DNA of 7,873 nt. Origin: C00003060 sp964440795. Lineage in GTDB: Bacteria; Desulfobacterota; Desulfobacteria; Desulfobacterales; C00003060. Location of the stretch: positions 1 to 7,873 of the forward strand of contig CAYTTQ010000105.1 in the NCBI GenBank assembly GCA_964440795.1, in the 5' to 3' direction. The stretch's first letter is position 1. Each line of letters opens with the position of its first letter. Below, piece by piece: positions 6,126 through 7,873 of the stretch. Made by a program: the position numbers and the translations under genes. Below the pieces are notes generated by a model. The model did no database searches. It saw only the letters and a program-made list of their open reading frames with translations, and had not been told where the DNA came from.

Positions 6126-7822
6126 TTCATCGTATTTATAGTTCATTACCGACCTTCAAAAATCTTGAGTTTAATACTGGGCTGAACGTTCTCTTGGCTG
6201 AGAAGAGTGAAGGCGCAAGTAACCGACAGACACGAAACAGAGCAGGAAAATCAAGCCTTATTGAAATCGTGCATTTCTTAACAGGTGCAAATATCGATAA
6301 AAAATCACTCTTTAAAGCAAAAGAATTAAACGAAGTCATATTTGGTATGAATTTCGATTTAGCTGGCCAATTAGTGGATATTCAACGTCAAAACAAGAGC
6401 CGTTCCGGTTATATTTTAAACGAGAGCGCATTGGCTGCAAACAATTGGAGAGATAAGTTAGGACAAGATATTTTTAAATTGAGTTTCCATATAGATGAAG
6501 GTCGATTTCCAACTTTTCGTTCAATGTTTGCCTATTTTGTTCGTAGAGCAAGAAGTGGGGCCTTCCTCACGCCAGAGAAGCAAGCTGCCATGCAAGGCAC
6601 TGGCGATTATCAAATGGCACTCATGTACTTGTTTGGTTTAGATTGGCAAATTGCCCGAGATTGGCAGGGCGTCCGTGATCAAGAAAAGACTATAGATGAA
6701 TTGAAAAAGGCAACCAAATCTGGAGCGTTTGGCAGTATCATCGGAACTGCTGCTGAACTCCGTACACAATTGACAGTTGCCGAGGATCGTTTGAAACAAT
6801 ATCGGAGGGAAGTTGAAAAGTTTAAAGTGCATCCACAATACCGAGACATGGAAGAAGAAGCTGATAATCTTACTCGAATATTGGCTGAATTATCAAATGA
6901 GAACACTATCGATCTCGCCTCTATACGAGATTTAGAATCAGCCATGGAATCAGAATCCCAACCAGAACTAACGGACTTTCAATCAGTATATCAGGAGGCA
7001 GGTATTGCACTTCCCAGTTTAGTTAGTAAGCGGTATGAAGATGTTCGCAGATTTCATGAATCGGTTGTACGCAATCGAAGAGACTATCTTACGAGCGAAC
7101 TTGAGGCAGCAAGATCTCGGATTGAAACTCGAAACCAAGAAAAAATAAAATTAGATGAACGTCGCTCTGAAATTATGGGTATTTTAAAGAGTTATGGCGC
7201 ACTTGATCAATTCACAAAATTACAGGCGGAAGTCGGGCGTCTTGAGTCCCAAGTGGAATTATTAAGGCAACGTTTTGATTCTGCAGAAAAGTTGGAAGGG
7301 ACGAAAAGTGAACTTGAGATAGCGCGAAATCGATTACTGCAACGACTTCGGCGTGATTTTACAGAACAGAAAGAGCGGCTTTCAGAAGCGATTCTCGCTT
7401 ATGAGCAAACATCTGAAAAGCTCTATGAAGATGCTGGTAGCATGCTAGTTGATGAAACAGCAAATGGCCCTATGTTCCGTTTTGAAATTCAAGGTGCCAG
7501 AAGCGAGGGAATTAAAAACATGCAAGTATTCTGTTTTGACATGATGCTAATGCGTATATGTGCCAAACGTGGTATTGGCCCTGGATTTTTAATTCATGAC
7601 AGCCATCTATTTGATGGCGTTGATGGAAGGCAGGTTATAAGGGCTTTGCAGGTTGGCGCGGAAAATGCGCAAGAATTAGGATTTCAATACATCGTGACCA
7701 TGAATGAGGATGACGCTTTTAAGGAGACAGAAGAAGGCTTTAATCTGAATGACTATATCCTCGATGTTAAATTAACTGATGCGACCGACGATGGAGGCTT
7801 GTTTGGGATTCGGTTCGATTAA
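6122..7822 (+). CDS. DUF2326 ABC/SMC-like ATPase of the ABC-3C system
   Basis: This predicted 566-residue ATPase resembles the Rad50/SMC branch of ABC ATPases and is the likely sensor or motor of the complex. The N-terminal half-domain has a modified P-loop, NRAGKSS (39-45), followed by LIEIVHFLTG. Two long charged coiled-coil stretches follow at about 211-262 and 315-440. The C-terminal half has FLIHDSHLFDGVDGRQ from residue 489, which I recognise as the DUF2326 hallmark. Its D493 sits at the Walker B position, but the usual following glutamate is S494. GGAGGG at 6109-6114 is a strong ribosome binding site, and the start overlaps the upstream gene by four bases. Known ABC-3C proteins are proposed to sense invading DNA or its processing and release or activate the effector; that role here is inference. 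Confidence 0.88.
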   Translation: MIHRIYSSLPTFKNLEFNTGLNVLLAEKSEGASNRQTRNRAGKSSLIEIVHFLTGANIDKKSLFKAKELNEVIFGMNFDLAGQLVDIQRQNKSRSGYILNESALAANNWRDKLGQDIFKLSFHIDEGRFPTFRSMFAYFVRRARSGAFLTPEKQAAMQGTGDYQMALMYLFGLDWQIARDWQGVRDQEKTIDELKKATKSGAFGSIIGTAAELRTQLTVAEDRLKQYRREVEKFKVHPQYRDMEEEADNLTRILAELSNENTIDLASIRDLESAMESESQPELTDFQSVYQEAGIALPSLVSKRYEDVRRFHESVVRNRRDYLTSELEAARSRIETRNQEKIKLDERRSEIMGILKSYGALDQFTKLQAEVGRLESQVELLRQRFDSAEKLEGTKSELEIARNRLLQRLRRDFTEQKERLSEAILAYEQTSEKLYEDAGSMLVDETANGPMFRFEIQGARSEGIKNMQVFCFDMMLMRICAKRGIGPGFLIHDSHLFDGVDGRQVIRALQVGAENAQELGFQYIVTMNEDDAFKETEEGFNLNDYILDVKLTDATDDGGLFGIRFD

Positions 7823-7837
7823 TTAATCTGGGTAAAC

Positions 7838-7854
7838 CCCCGGCTTTGCCGGGG
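7838..7854. repeat. GC-rich hairpin after the operon
   Basis: CCCCGGC (7838-7844) and GCCGGGG (7848-7854) are exact complements around TTT. It begins 16 bases after the ATPase stop, where a terminator would lie, but on the + strand no T tract follows. Read on the - strand it is followed by GTTT, a weak terminator for a gene beyond the window. It could equally be a REP-like repeat or the edge of the inserted region. Confidence 0.5.
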
Positions 7855-7873
7855 AGACACGCAAAGTTTGACA

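Noticed and set aside
7838..7854. Rho-independent terminator of the ABC-3C operon
   Set aside because: The hairpin is strong but no T tract follows on the + strand.

Overview
The window holds five protein-coding genes, all on the + strand, in three units separated by gaps rich in palindromes. Every unit looks like an accessory or anti-phage defence module, and no housekeeping gene is present. The organism cannot be named from this. Fairly strong Shine-Dalgarno sites, mixed base composition and an attC-like hairpin suggest a Gram-negative bacterium, possibly a proteobacterium, with low confidence. By eye, the genes are moderately AT-rich while the intergenic hairpins are very GC-rich.

Layout. 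Bases 1-366 hold an AT-rich stretch followed by a dense set of GC-rich hairpins. Bases 367-1963 hold an HNH-nuclease gene whose 3' part encodes a chain of about 43-residue DnaJ-type zinc modules. That part carries a near-perfect 263-bp tandem duplication. Each copy contains a 5-bp GTAAA tandem duplication that breaks the reading frame, so the protein stops at 387 residues. Removing one GTAAA from each site gives an uninterrupted 528-residue protein with six zinc modules. Bases 1964-2323 are another structured gap with several hairpins and a 14-bp long-range inverted repeat. Bases 2324-4735 encode an 803-residue protein with an HsdR-N-like PD-(D/E)XK nuclease, a P-loop NTPase and a C-terminal SEC-C zinc motif. 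The gap 4736-4968 contains an attC-like imperfect palindrome. Bases 4969-7822 are a tight three-gene operon with two ATGA overlaps: a 303-residue effector-like protein, an 82-residue middle component and a 566-residue DUF2326 ABC-type ATPase. This matches the ABC-three-component (ABC-3C) conflict systems. A GC hairpin follows the operon.

How the parts may work together. The ABC-3C genes probably form one complex: an ATPase sensor, a small winged-helix adaptor and a nuclease-fold effector. The 803-residue protein looks like a single-gene nuclease/NTPase defence protein. The HNH protein may be a separate nuclease effector with a repeat-variable zinc-finger tail. Co-orientation, self-contained units and hairpins between them suggest modular insertion, possibly by integron-like cassettes. 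The functional assignments are inferences from domain recognition and were not checked by any database search.
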